This document shows positions 10,109 to 22,335 of a DNA stretch of 64,000 bases, one piece after another. A program made the translations under genes and the position numbers. The DNA comes from Bicyclus anynana. Lineage: Eukaryota; Arthropoda; Insecta; Lepidoptera; Nymphalidae. The stretch is taken from NCBI RefSeq assembly GCF_947172395.1, contig NC_069102.1, forward strand, positions 6,044,442 through 6,108,441, in the 5' to 3' direction. Numbering within the stretch: the stretch's first letter is position 1; every line of letters starts with the position of its first letter. The notes under the pieces were generated by a model, which worked only from the letters and a program-made list of their open reading frames with translations, made no database searches and was not told where the DNA came from.

Positions 10109-13100
10109 TTAGATTCTGCTTGTGAAGTAGGTTTTTTCTTCAACGTCATTTGATATCTTTGGTACGAACTTAAAGTATTTTACACCTGAAAAAAATAAAA
10201 ATGCTTATTTAGGAAGAACTCAAACAGAAAATATGATGCAATCCATATTTCGTTATCTATATCTATACTAATATTATAAAAAGGTAAAGTTTGTAAGTTT
10301 GCAACATTCTTTGAAAGGGGTAATCTTCGGAACTACTGATCTGATTACAAAAATTCTAGTAGTGTAGGGATAGAATAGGAGTAAGGTAGGGGTAGGATAG
10401 AGGTAGGGTAGGGGTAAGGTAGGGAAGGTGTAGGGTAGGGGTATAGATAAGGTAGGTTTAGGGTAGAGGCAGGGTAGAGGTAGGGGAAGGATAGGGAAGG
10501 TATATTGTAGGATAGGGGTAAGGTAGCGTAGGGTAGCGTTAGGGTAGGGCAGGGTAGGGTAGCGTTAGGGTAGGGTAAGGTAGGGGTAGGGAAGGGTAGG
10601 GTTGGGTAGGTTTACGAGCAGGGTAAACCTACCCAACCTATGAAGTTTACATCATTTTTTAAGCGGACGAAGTTGCGGGCGTCCGCTAGTGTTACCTACT
10701 ATAAATTACCTGACGGATTCACTCGTGTATAGAACTCTCCATCTGGTCCGAAAAACCTGTCCTCGTCTTCTTTATACAGATCCTGAAAAAACAAGTAAAA
10801 TATGGTTCACGTATTAGTTAAATATTTCAGTTAGTTTAGCCTGTTGGATAACTATGATATATTGAAAGTATCTCTAACAAAGCCTAATTTAGACCCAAGC
10901 TGGGTGCCAATTTTAACATTTTTCCTATATTAATTACTAGCGGAAGCCCGCGACTTTGTTCGCGTGCAGATTGTTGTAAAGTTTCAAGTTTGTTTTGTAT
11001 ATAATAAATAGTCCACTAATCACTTTACAAGACTATAACTCAAAACATGAACGATTTTTATTGAAAAAAACTTTAACCCTTTACTTTTTTTTTAATTATG
11101 AAAAATCTTGAATGACATTATTTTTAGTACCTATTCTTCTAGTAACATACTATTTTTTACAAATGTAACTGGAAAATTGAGCCATGTAAAATCATTCATT
11201 AGTTTCAGCGTGATGTCCGGTCAAAAAAACTACGAACAGACAGACAGACAAAAAAAAATTGGCTTCAGTATACATATATTATATAACGCCCAAAATTTTC
11301 AAAATATTTTCATCATGTATGTATCACCCCCTCCTAGAAGGAGGGAGGTCTGGTCATATAGTGAGCCGTTATTTTTTTTAGAAAAAGAATATCTGCGATA
11401 TCTTTTAAAAATGACTAATATTTCCGCCCCCCTCTAATTAGTCGGAAAAGACTGTGTTAGGAGTGGAAACAATAGTCCTGCGGGCGGGGATCGAACCACC
11501 ACCTCTCGGCGATGTATCCAGCTCCTTTGCCACTGAGCTATTGAGGCTTTTAAAATGAGCTGACATACTAAAATTCCAACTTACCTGTACTTTATACGTC
11601 TGTTCTGGTAAATTCATAACTTCAAAAGAAGCCTTCATAACGGTGGGTGTGCCGTCATCGCGTCTGTTCACAAAAGCCACCGCATACGAGCCGTCTGATA
11701 GCTCTCTGCTCCATATCTTCATATTTCAAAACGGTTATGATTAGTGACGTAGATACTTTATAGACGCAATAAAGCACTGCTTAGTGCCTGATGTGATGAC
11801 TTATTACGAAATTAGGAATTATTCATTTTGTAAAAGTACGTCTAACCTACCCTAGCTGAAAACCTTATGTTTGAAATCAATTAGATGTAGTTAATATATT
11901 TTGAATAACATTTTACAAATACATAATTAAGTAAATGTTGTGAAATGACTTAAGTTTTCTACTATTTAAGTTTTCTCTGCTACTGAATCTTACGTAGGTA
12001 GATTCAGTAGCAGAGACGTACGTCTTAATTAGGTCGCTACTGATTTCAGTTCAAATGATCAAATGATTATGACAATGGTGATGATGATGTTATATTTACC
12101 TCAGTCATCGATTTATTCCACACCCTCAGCCCCTGTTTGCCAAGCGAGTCCTGGTCTATGGCAATAATATCCCGGTTCAGCAAAATCTCCTTGAACTCCG
12201 GTCGAATGGTTGCCAGATCAACGCTCATGAATAGAGGGGCGGCCAGTATTGACCAAATAGCCATTTGCACTTTCGCCTGGTCCAATGATAATCCGAAATT
12301 GCCTATGATCAACTAGAACGAAAAACAGACATAATTCAAGTAACCTAGACTAGATTTACTTTTAAAACATCAAGTTCATATGTTTGTAATACTCTACCAC
12401 AGGAAAACGGAATTTTTTGTTAAAATGGGCTTGCGTTTGACTGCAATTATGCCTGATGGAAAGCTATGATGAGATGAGGGCGAGATGCCGTTGTTGAGCC
12501 CCTATTCACTCTTACCTTGAAGTTGTTTCATTGTAGGAAATCCAGGTGGTAGGAAACACAGACACTAGAAGGGAATTTCAAGCTTTAACTGTTCGGTTAT
12601 GATACGTTGTAGCAAAAGGTTTGATGCGGATTGCTTGAACGTCAATATTTTGGTGGTATTTCGATTTGAAAACCTACTTTATTTCCGTTCCTCATAATAA
12701 TAATCTCTCGATAGGCTTTACTTGAATTTAATACAATGAGTATTAGTTTTATAAGCAGCTTATTGATTAACACCTAATTGATGCGGCTCGCGACCTACAT
12801 CCGAGTATCTATACAAAATTAGTAAAAAATTCCGTATTATTCTATTTTTGAAATAAGTGAAATTTAAGAAAAACAGTTAAAGATAAAACTTGGGCCTCTT
12901 GCAAGGGATTTCCACGAATCTAAATTTCTGGAGACATGATTTTTCATGAAATACCATAGAAAATATTAAATAGTTACGTTCTTTACTTGAAACAGACACT
13001 AATTGAGGATCATACCTTGAAAACGTACCTAGAAGTCCATGCAAAAGTGCCTAGAAGTAAGAAGTATTTACCTAACGAGTTTGTATGGATGTTTGTAGCT

Positions 13101-16100
13101 TTTGCACAAACTAATTAATGTATTTAACTGAACGGAATAAAGATAGATTTTGCCCTGGCTAGTTCAGGGCAAAATCTATCTTTATTCCGTTCAGTTTACA
13201 TAGGCTACTTTTAATCTCGGAAGAGGTTTAGATTTGTGCAAAACTAAATTACACGCGGACGTAGTCGTGGGCAATACCTAGTCACACTACTGAAGCGATT
13301 TAGCTGATATTTGGAATGGAAATCGATTTTACTCTGGATCTACTTTTATCCCGGAAAATCCATCCAAGTTACCGTGGGATTTGTGAACAACTGAATTCCA
13401 CGCGGACGAAGTCGCGGGCGTCCGCTAGTAGTCCATAAATGAAGATAATAGAAAATATGGAAATATGGAATTGGAAAATCAATAATCAAACCAAAGTTAT
13501 GAATTAAAGATAAGATAAGGTTCCAAATATGTTCCATATTTGGAACAAGACAGCGTCATATCCGACCGTGTTACTAATTCGGTTTCCGGCGTACGAAAAA
13601 TTTAAATATCATTGCTCGAATATAATACACGTGTGGTATAAGTAGGTATAGTTCGCGGCCTATAAATTGATCTATGGGCAGAAACACATTTTCGGATTAA
13701 CTATAGCGAATTAGCGACACTTTAACGACTTATAATCGCTTACGAAATTTTCAATAATTTTACATCTTCAATTTACTGAGTAGATAACCATCAAGCAAGT
13801 TTAATACTTTCGTTTATAATTCTACCTGCGGAAATGAAAACCATTTAGGTTCGACTTACTCGCCGGGGTCTATTATAGTTCTATAGGATTACCTACATAA
13901 TATAGGTTGTGTACTTACCTTTATTATGTAGGTAAACCTATAGAACTATAGACATATACGCCAATTGATTCAGTGGTTAGCCTATATAGCTTCGGATCAA
14001 GAGGTCCCTGCTTCGAGCTTGTAGCCGTGTGGCACGACGATTCTCTTTCTACAAACGCTAACGCTTCGAAAACTAAAAAAATGTATTTGAATGACTGATC
14101 CGATCGATAGCTTGATCACTTACCGATAATAAATATCATCTCCTATATTTTTAAATTTTCGAAACGTTTTCGATTGTACAAAATCGACGTGTCATCATCA
14201 CTTACCATCAGGTGAGATTGCAGGCAAGGGCTAACTTGTAAATAATAAAAAAAAACATAGCTACGGACCCTGGATTGGGCTGTATTCTTTCTTCTAAGAA
14301 ATTAATAAACATTCTCAGCCCGGAGTGGAGTTACATAATTATATAAATAAAATAAAAAAAATAAAAAAGCCTTTTATTTCTTGCATAAATTTACAGAGTT
14401 TTATGGAGTTATATAATTTATTATTTTAATTAATAGTTAGATAAAATACCTTTTACTATAAATAAATAAAAAAATAAAAATTCTATACCATACGCATGGT
14501 ATTTGGACCGAGTAGGTACTCATAAATAGTCGACTAGGTATACCTATATGTATTATACATATAAGGAATAAATTAATAACATAATTCTTAATTTATATAA
14601 ATGCAAAAGGTCACTTTCGCACACACACACACACTCATTACGATATCTCGAAAACCGCTTGACTTACAAAGTTGAAGTCTGCTAAGAACGGATTTTGCGA
14701 GAGGGCCGGATTAAGGAGGTCTGAGGCCTAGGGAGTTGACGAAGTCGCGGGCGTCTGCAAATTTCTCGTCTAGGTATACTATCATATGAAGCTGAAGAGT
14801 TTGTTTGTTTACTTGAACGCGCTTATCTCAGGAACTACTGGTCCGATTTGAAAAATTCTTTCAGTATTAGATAGCCCATTAATCGAGGAAGGTTATAGGT
14901 TATATCTTATCCCCATATTCGGGAACCACGCGGCATCAGCTAGTATAAAATATCAAAACATCGATCGATTATACACAGTGGCGTGCACACCATACATGCA
15001 AAAATGCCCTCCCTACCCTGATTACTAATTAAAATACGAACCTGTCTTGCGATAGGAATTTTCCATTTTGTGCCTATAGTGCATACCCTAGTTAAAGACC
15101 CTGTGCACGCCACTGATTATACAGCGTCAAAACAGTTGTTAATCCTTACCATGTCTGGGTCATTCCATCTCCCCGGGCCAGCGTATTGAGCAATTGTGTC
15201 TTGGTTCTCAGCAAACCAGGTCATGATAGACGAGAGAGAGCTCCAGGAGTCCTGTATGTCGTCCCAGTTCCGCCACAAATTGCAATGCTCTGCGATCGAG
15301 TCGTAGTCCGGCTACAAGAATCCAAGTGGCTCTCAAACTAACGCCACAGAAAACATATGTACAAGTACACAAAACTAAATACAAACAGGTACCTATACTG
15401 CAGCCTTTCTTGACGAATACTGTTTACCAACAAACAAATTAAAAATGAGGTTATAAATCACTAGTCATTTCACACCTAATAATAATTAGAATTGCCTTGT
15501 TCTTATATTAATGAAAATAAATTTGATTAATAAGCTTAGAATAATTAGATAGGGTTAATATATTTTATATAACATTTTATAAACAAACAATACATAATTT
15601 AAAATAAATAAGTTATGAAATGACATGCGTTTTCTACCTTCATTTCTAATTTCTTGGTTGGTAAGCAGTACTCATAGGTGTAAGTAGGTACTTTGTTTTT
15701 TTTTTATAAAATACCTTGTACATATGTTTTCTGTGATAACACTAATGGATAATAGAAATTGGGTACCTACATTATGTGGGATTTCGCTTGAAGATGAAGA
15801 AAATATGTGTAAATGTGCAATTAGGTACAATGATTTTGCTTAAAGGCAACTAACATAATTTATTTAGATGTATATGACTGGTGCTAAAAAAGGGGAAGGC
15901 TGGTAAAATATGTATTGGCAGTATTGGCGCCTAGGGCGGCCAAGACTATAAATGCGCCACTGCCCTGCAGGGTTATTATGTAACTCGGTGTACCATTCAA
16001 GTAATAAGTCACTACATCGTTTTTCGGATTTTTATACCTTGACCATAATACTGAACCAGATAACGCTGACCCACCTTTTTCTGATAAGCAGGCCAACTGC

Positions 16101-19100
16101 AAGAATATACCATCGGACGACCGGATTCGTTCATAAGTTTTCCGAAATATGGATATCCTGTAAGTAGCCTGTATGTTAAACACATTTAAAAAGTCATCAG
16201 GTCACATTTAAAAAAGTAAATCAAAAACAATATTTATACTGATTTAAATAAAAAAAAAAAAATTGAATGAAAACCGTACCTGATAAGTAGGTAAGCAAAG
16301 ATATTTTTAACAGAGTATATCAAAAAGGAAGAGGTAGAATGTTCAGCTGTATGAATGTTTTTGTGGTAGGTACGTACTTGACAACGCCCCGCGGTTTCAA
16401 CCGCGTAGTTCTCGTTCCCATGACACTCACAAATAACGTATCTTTCTATTGGTAAAATTTTCAAAATCGGTTCACCTATCCAGAGTTTACCCCTACAATA
16501 CCACAAACTATACCTCTTTATTATATTAAGTATCTACACCTCTCGTTAGGTAACGCTTGACAGGCGATCTCATCTAATATTAAGTGATGCATGAATGAAT
16601 GTTGCATGCATTATGCATGCATTATAATGCATGCAATGCATTCCAATATCGAACCTTCTGTCTTACGTTCTGTCTAACTATAGGCATAGGTAGACATGTG
16701 CCTTTCAAAGTAAAAGATATAAAATTAATTTATTTGAAGTAGGCGTGTACAAGCATTTTCGAAACGTCAAGAGTGTGCAATATGTAATTTGGTGGTTACA
16801 AATGGTTCTGGATCTCTAATTCTGGAAAAGTTAGGAGCCTGGTATTTGGGTAAATGATATTTCAAAGTGTTAGCTTCATTATGACTATAGAAAATACACA
16901 ATTTGTAAAACTTTTCTCGATAGTTTATTTATTTATTAAAATACATGTTTTGCTCACATTTTGCTTTCAATCTCAGGAAAAGCAAACTTATTTTCTTAAA
17001 TTTTTGTTTTGTATAGAAAATTAGGTATATATCTTGAACATGGCCATTTTGTTTTTCGTTATGTTGTTTAATTTACTTGCAATTAGGTAAAAATGGTTTT
17101 GGCGCTCACGTCATAAAATTTGCGTCGCGCGTCAATCGCTCCGTGCTTTTCACTCACGTGAAAGTCATAATTCGGCGTCTCGTTTGCGCTTCGAATTTTA
17201 TCCATATCGATCGTACCGACACGCTGCGCGCTCTTAATAATTAGTCGAAAACTTAAAATTAAAGTTACTATAGGGTTCCAAACGGGCGCCTTAGTCCGAG
17301 AAGAGCCCACAACAAACTCAGAAAGCTAACTTTAATATCACATACACTGTACAATAATTAATGATTACTAGCGGACGCCCGCGACTTCGTACGCCCTTAG
17401 ACCTCTTTAATCCAGCCCTTACAGTAGTATCGCTGTAAAAATGGAGTAACTTCTCTAGTTTTCCCAACATTTTCCTTCACTGCTCTGCTCCTATTTATTG
17501 TAACCTGATGAAAAGTATACTATAACCTGCCCAGAAGTATGAAGAATAATTGTACCACATTTCGTTAAAATATTTTTTGTTTCTATAACGAACATACAGA
17601 CAGACAAAATTTTACTGATTGCATTTTTGGCATCAGTATCGATCACTTATCACCCCTTGATAGTTATTTTGGAAATATATTTTATGTACAGAATTGACGT
17701 CTCTACAGATTTAATATAAGTATAGATTGTCGTCAAACAAGTAGATATTTGTAAATAAGCCAAACGGTAGTGCTTTCCTGGATATTTACTTAACAAATAA
17801 GAGCAAATTGGTTTTATAAGTACTTACCCGTATCCATTTTAGAAATATCAACGTAGCATCCGTCAAGTTTTATATAATCAACATCCCACTCTGCGAAAGT
17901 TTGTACGTCAATTGCCTCGTAACCAAGAACTCCGGGGTAACCCATACAGGTCTTATTACCGTAATCCTGGTATAGAGCGAACTTAAAACCTTTGTTATGA
18001 AGCTGAAATGTTACGAGAAATTTATACTTATATTGCATTTTCAGGGGTAAAAAGCTAGACACTAGTTCAGCACGATACTTTAGTTTTTTTAGATGCGAAG
18101 TTAACTGAAAACAGGCGCGGTGCATATCTATTAACGCAAGACTAAGTTTGCGGCTAGTCATGTTGTAAGGTTCTTAAGTTTAGTATAAACTGTATTGCTC
18201 GGCAGTGTTTTCCATAACTCTAGGGTTATGTTCTTTAAGAAAAATTAATTTAAAATTTCTAAGGAACATGGGTTCTAAAATGAATATTTTGGGAGTAAAA
18301 AATATTTCTTTTGTAAATATGTCTTAAATTGTATCCCTCATACGCATCCTTACAATTATGACGTAGCCTAGTTTTAAGTATTTTAAAATGCAACTGCCTG
18401 TATACTGCATTAGACACTAATGTGAAATCTAGCATCATTATTTAAATACTAGTAGACGCCTCCGCGGTTTCACCCGCGTGGTTCCCGTTCCCGTAGGAAT
18501 ACGGGGATAATATATAGCCTATAGCCTTCCTCGATAAATGGGCTATCTAACACTAAAATAATTTTTCAAATCAGACCAGTAGTTCCTGAGATTAGCGCGT
18601 CCAATCAAACAAACAAACTCTTCAGCTTTATATTATTAGTATAGATGTTTATAGTACGTTCTTCGAAATACTAACATTTTCAGGAATTAAGATAACACTG
18701 TTTTTCAATAGTGACCTGAGACAAAGATAATGTGCCAGCCGAAGAAGCTGATTGGTCTTTTCCACCAAACACTACTTTTGGTTCCATACGGAACTATTAT
18801 ACTTTTGCGTTTTTGCCCTTTACAATTAAGAAGGCGTAGAAAGGAAACTAAAAGGCAGGTATTTACTCGTGGTCGGCTACTCGTCTACTTCTAGATAAAG
18901 ATTTTTAGTCTTTGTAAGGTCATTGATAACAGACTCAGACTAATTACATAAGGACCTGCCTTTGCTTTTCTGTCATAGTACAATGATCAATGATCTGATG
19001 CTATCTGATCTGCTAAAAACTGTCTCTATAGAACCGATGTTTCATAGTTATAATCGTGTTCGTTGGTTAAATAACTGCGTAAAAATACCTTTTTGTGTAG

Positions 19101-20582
19101 TTGAATGGTGTACAAAAACGGACAAAAACTTCTAGTTTAGTAAAAGATATCTGCTTTATATAAGCTCGTTTTTCTCTAAAAATGACAGACAAATTTGTTC
19201 GTGAATGTGGGTACGATACTAGTCCTTATGTAATTAGTCAGAGATAACAGATCAAAAAAATACTATTTCACCTAAATAATATGCTATTTTTCCCCACTTT
19301 TCTCTCACAAACCTTTGAGCAAGAGTGGTATAAGTTATATTAAGACTTACATAATCTCCGATAGCTTTCATACCGTTGGGGAATCGTTCCCGGTCGGGGA
19401 CTAGCCTGTTCCTCTTGTCGCGTGTCTTCTCCAGCCAGCAATCGTCGATACCTACGTAATTGTACCCAGCGTCTAAGTAACCTTCGCTCAGCATTATGTC
19501 TGCTGTACGCTTTATAAGATCCTCGCTAAAAATATAATTAAAATAATTTTTAAAATCCGTCTTTTTTAATCCAAAAATTACGTAAGTACCTAGTTACATG
19601 GGATTTGCAAAAATCCTTATTTTAAGCCCTTTAATTTCGCCGTAGTATCTCCTCGTTATATCTCCTCCACGTAATCGCCTCTGACCGAATTTTTCAATGT
19701 TGTGATTAACCATATACGCAAGCACAGTGCTTAAATAAAATAACTTTAATTTAAATTTTTACATGGAACCTAAACTCAGATAAATATCAATAAATATGAT
19801 TATTGATATTAATGTGAGTTTAGACAAAGACGAGAGTCTACAGGTAAAACTAGAAACGCCTGCAGTAGTTCTAGCAGCAATGTATAAGATAAAGGAGTAT
19901 GCGCAAAAATTGGAATAGTAAAATTAGGGTTCATTTACACGAGCGGCTTCTCTATCGACGACCGCAGTCGACTGCAGTCAGCGACGTTTCGACGGCAGAC
20001 GACGGCGTCGCCGACTGCAGTCGACTCCCGTTGGCTGCCGCCGAGACTTCGCTGACTGCAGTTGTCGGTAGCAGCTGCCGCTCGTGTAAATGAACACTTA
20101 AACGGCTGGGATATGTTTTCGTGTACTGCACAGTGATACGCCTCGTGTTCAGATCGGACTCGAAGTTGTTGCTATGCCTAACTAAACTATATAGTATACA
20201 TTACTATAAAAACGATAGAAAAACTAGGTAAAGCTATTTTTATACGAATAAATATGCTAATTTATAAAAATAAAAAGATTTTTTTTGTGAATTTGTAAAA
20301 AAATTATAGATAATTTCATTATCTCGAATATAGGCTTCACTAGAATGCATTTAATCAATTATGACACAGTACCGATTCAATTATTCAGCCAGCATACGTT
20401 TTAATGGTCCGTGCGTATCGATTAGTGCACGCTTACCTTATGCATTCACTAGGGTATTTCTGACAATTCGTGATGCATCGGAACCTCTGCCAGGTCAGCC
20501 AACCCATGGGCGGCGTGAGCGCCAACCCATTCTGAAGAGCCGTGGTGAATGGCAACAATGCCAAAACTAACAATATTATCAT
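10109..20582 (-). CDS. GH27 lysosomal glycosidase, alpha-N-acetylgalactosaminidase type, 9 exons, 411 aa
   Basis: Coding exons in order are 20582-20437, 19525-19351, 18002-17828, 16157-16075, 15311-15150, 12312-12100, 11716-11585, 10782-10710 and 10185-10109. All junctions are GT-AG, and the total is 1236 nt (411 codons plus TAA). A signal peptide (MIILLVLALLPFTTAL) is followed by the GH27 N-terminal TPPMGWLTWQRFRC. The nucleophile is Asp154 in YIKLDGCY and the acid/base is Asp211 in LWRNWDDIQDSW; GPGRWNDPDM and IGNFGLSLDQ follow. The family uses Glu+Leu in this loop for galactose and Ser+Ala for GalNAc. Here the loop reads YSCSWPAY (Ser186, Ala189), the NAGA pattern. Expected role: removal of terminal alpha-GalNAc from glycans in lysosomes. 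N-glycosylation sequons occur at NKT123 and NES175. The C-terminus VNPSGVKYFKF matches the family's closing strand only if exon 9 is used. Introns carry many transposons. Activity on alpha-galactose cannot be excluded. Confidence 0.93.
10261..10690 (+). mobile_element. Helitron-like element with internal minisatellite, in GH27 intron 8
   Basis: Head ATCTATACTAATATTATAAA, then a degenerate GGTAGGGTA-type array (10365-10612), then the 3' hairpin GCGGACGAAGTTGCGGGCG ending CCGCTAG-T. It sits antisense to the gene and fills most of the 524-bp intron 10186-10709. Confidence 0.8.
10365..10612 (+). repeat. GGTAGGG-type minisatellite
   Basis: About 250 bp of imperfect GTAGGGTAGGG and GTAGGGGTAGG units without exact periodicity. 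The same motif occurs at the same relative position of Helitron-like copies at 22.2 and 42.3 kb. Confidence 0.85.
10936..11290 (-). mobile_element. Helitron-like element, GH27 intron 7
   Basis: The minus-strand 3' end at 10936 is a degraded family hairpin followed by CTAGT (plus strand ACTAGCGGAAGCCCGCGACT). The internal CTGTCTGTCTGTTCG segment recurs in the 17.4, 21.8 and 63.3 kb copies. Confidence 0.6.
11470..11552 (-). mobile_element. tRNA-like SINE head, GH27 intron 7
   Basis: On the minus strand CAATAGCTCAGTGGCAAAGG (A-box-like) and GGTGGTTCGATCCCCGC (B-box-like) are at tRNA spacing, but no proper anticodon stem forms. It is therefore read as a tRNA-derived repeat, not a tRNA gene. Confidence 0.55.
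13075..13430 (+). mobile_element. Helitron-like element with internal palindrome, GH27 intron 5
   Basis: Ends CACGCGGACGAAGTCGCGGG plus CGTCCGCTAGT at about 13430 and carries the TTTTATCCCGGAAAA segment. A 29-bp-arm inverted repeat (13128-13156 with 13166-13194) interrupts the body. Confidence 0.7.
13128..13194. repeat. Perfect inverted repeat, 29-bp arms
   Basis: Arms starting CTGAACGGAATAAAGATAG and ending with its complement flank the 9-nt loop GGCTAGTTC. Confidence 0.9.
13874..13950. repeat. Imperfect inverted repeat
   Basis: 13874-13902 (TATAGTTCTATAGG...) pairs with 13922-13950 (...CCTATAGAACTATA), with one or two mismatches and a 19-nt loop. Confidence 0.85.
13960..14255 (+). mobile_element. 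Composite of tRNA-like repeat, inverted repeat segment and SINE-B tail
   Basis: 13965-14035 resembles the tRNA-like head of family C (CAGTGGTTAGCCTATATAGC). 14040-14180 carries GCTTCGAAAACTAA with TTTTCGAAACGTTTTCG and is shared with 45.85-46.0 kb. 14195-14250 is the 3' end of SINE family B (CATCAGGTGAGATTGCAGGC). Confidence 0.5.
14340..14475 (-). mobile_element. 3' tail of a non-LTR element
   Basis: On the minus strand the sequence reads AAGAAATAAAAGGCTTTTTT followed by A/T-rich tail repeats, like the tail next to the reverse-transcriptase fragment at 39 kb. Only the 3' end is present. Confidence 0.4.
14590..14950 (+). mobile_element. Two adjacent Helitron-like fragments, GH27 intron 5
   Basis: The first ends GACGAAGTCGCGGGCGTCTG near 14757. 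The second runs from about 14765 (GTATACTATCATATGAAGC...) to CCACGCGGCATCAGCTAGT at 14943 and contains GAACTACTGGTCCGATTTGA. Confidence 0.6.
14978..15118. mobile_element. Small MITE with CAGTGGCGTGCAC terminal inverted repeats
   Basis: The left end CAGTGGCGTGCAC and right end GTGCACGCCACTG are exact inverted repeats bounding about 140 bp of non-coding DNA. It lies in intron 5, roughly 30 bp from exon 5. Confidence 0.75.
16385..16505 (-). mobile_element. Helitron-like fragment, GH27 intron 3
   Basis: Contains CCCGCGGTTTCAACCGCGTA and TTTTCAAAATCGGTT, diagnostic of the minus-oriented family seen at 18.45 and 30.57 kb. Confidence 0.5.
17366..17727 (-). mobile_element. Helitron-like element, full length, GH27 intron 3
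   Basis: The minus-strand 3' end is the hairpin seen as ACTAGCGGACGCCCGCGACT. The body includes GATGCCAAAAATGCAATCAG, shared with 21.85 and 63.3 kb, and the 5' head ATCTATACTTATATTAAATC lies at 17727. It is one of three copies of the same subfamily here. Confidence 0.8.
18452..18652 (-). mobile_element. Helitron-like element, GH27 intron 2
   Basis: Runs from the CTAGT-type end (ACTAGTAGACGCCTCCGCGG) to the head ATCTATACTAATAATATAAA and includes GAACTACTGGTCTGATTTGA. It is related to the copy at 14.77-14.94 kb. Confidence 0.75.
19926..20100. mobile_element. GC-rich MITE with 19-bp terminal inverted repeats, GH27 intron 1
   Basis: The ends GTTCATTTACACGAGCGGC (19929) and its exact complement (ending 20095) enclose about 130 bp with repeated GACTGCAGTCGACT-like units. 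GC content is far above the flanks. No ORF. Confidence 0.85.
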
Positions 20583-21829
20583 CTGTAAAATTATTTTGAC
20601 GTTACAAACTTAAAACCGTTTTTAGCCGATTAGAGAGAGTAATGAAAGACTCGGTGTTGTAGGCAGAAAATGGAATATTGGAATGGAATGTATTTCGGTC
20701 AGTATGTGCTAATTATATGTACAATTTTATTAACTATTTTTATTTATTAATTAAATATTGTTTTTTTTAAAGGCTCTAAAATTTTAACTATCAACTTATA
20801 ACCTCATTAATACATGCAATTTATATAATAACAAAGCTAAGCTAAGCTTGTCGCAAGGTTTAATACTTAATTAAATTGAAATTTAAAATATAATAAAGTT
20901 ACCACATCATACAAGATTTAACTATCAACTTAGAACCTCATTAGGTTATAAGTTGATAGGTGAAATTTTTAAAAGAAGAAAAAAATCTTTTCTTCTTTTT
21001 AGGGCGTTTACTTAAATAAAAGTTTTTTTTAAGTTTTTTTGCTTTTAATTTATTTTTTAGTTTTTAGTTATCCCTGGCTAGGTCCCTGAATCTGTTCAGA
21101 TTTTCAAGTAACTCTTATTAAGCTCTTTCATTTGATACCCATATTGTAGAAATGCATTAAAAATAACTATTCCGCCATCTTGTGTGGTCCGCCATATTGG
21201 ATTTAGAATGACGTCATATACCTTATCGTGCATTGTCAACCAAACTTAACGTGTATACAAAATTTCAGCTCAATCGGCTGAAGATATCTACTTCAAAATT
21301 GAGTTCAAAGAATCCACCGTACAATACATGTATCTACATACATTGCAAGTTAAATAAAAGCTTTTAAAAAACCAACTTTGGTTGGGAACATTCACATTGA
21401 TAACATTACGTAGTTGGTACCCAGTTAGAATTGAAACTGAAAAATAAGAATTTAGTCCAAAAACGAGCTTTTTCTATTAATTAGTTGATATAAATACTAA
21501 CCTTGCTTGAAGATATTGTTTTGTCGGCTATATTATTAGGCCCCACGAAAATAACTGCCGTTTTTCATAAGGAAAATAAATATAATCCTAATCCTTTAAT
21601 TATTACTATGTTATCAATTTGTACAATTAGGTAGGTCCGAGTATATGGAGCACGTTCGTTAGGCCGTAACTGAACGGCAAAACTTAGAGTTCGTAATTAA
21701 CACTGAATTTATTGTTATTTTAAACTAGAGCTACCAACCGTCTTGGTTTTGTAGGACATGACCTATTCTACGATCATTAATTGCTGTCAGTAAAATGAGA
21801 AGTGCAACAGTGTCACTGAAATGTCATCT
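20583..21829. other. Region upstream of the GH27 gene
   Basis: Expected to hold the promoter and 5' UTR near 20583-20700. Beyond that lies AT-rich repeat-derived DNA: a duplicated TTTAACTATCAACTTA segment at 20787 and 20917, and a CCGCCATCTTGTGTGGTCCG segment near 21170. No gene. Confidence 0.5.
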
Positions 21830-22335
21830 ATCTATACTTATAATAAATCTGTAGAGAGGTCAATTCTGTACATGAAATATATTTCCAAAATAACTATCAG
21901 GGGGTGATTAGTGATCGATACTGATGCCAAAAATGCAATCAGTAAAATTTTTGTCTGTCTGTCTGTCTGTCTGTCTGTATGTTCTTTATAGAAACAAAAA
22001 CTACTCGACGGATTTTAACAAAACTTGGTACAATTATTCCTCATACTCCTGGGCAGGTCAAAGTATACTTTTCATCATGCTACCGTCAATAGGAGCAGAG
22101 CAGTGAAGGGAAATGTTGAGAAAACGGGAGAAGTTACTTAATTTTTTAGCTACCGTCGCCGTCGCATGGTCTCTACCATAAGGGTAGAGTAAGGATAGGG
22201 TAGGGTTAGGGTAGTGGGAGGGTAAGGATAGGGTAGTGGTAGGGTAGGGGTAGGGAAGGGGTAAGGTAGGGATAGGGTAGGGGTAGGGTAGTAGTAGGGT
22301 TTCACGCAGACGAAGTCGCGGGCGTCCGCTAGTTT
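21830..22335 (+). mobile_element. Helitron-like element with minisatellite
   Basis: Head ATCTATACTTATAATAAATC, GATGCCAAAAATGCAATCAG, a (TCTG)n tract at 21953-21978, a GGTAGGGTA-type array (22181-22300) and the 3' end GTCGCGGGCGTCCGCTAGT at about 22334. Essentially complete. Confidence 0.8.

Noticed and set aside
10699..10710. Stop codon directly after exon 8 as the end of the GH27 protein (389 aa)
   Set aside because: A canonical donor at the same place and a phase-correct downstream exon that restores the family's conserved NPSGV C-terminus make a spliced end (10185-10109) much more likely.
20361..20570. Plus-strand 69-aa ORF
   Set aside because: It overlaps exon 1 (signal peptide and GWLTWQRFRC block) of the minus-strand GH27 gene.
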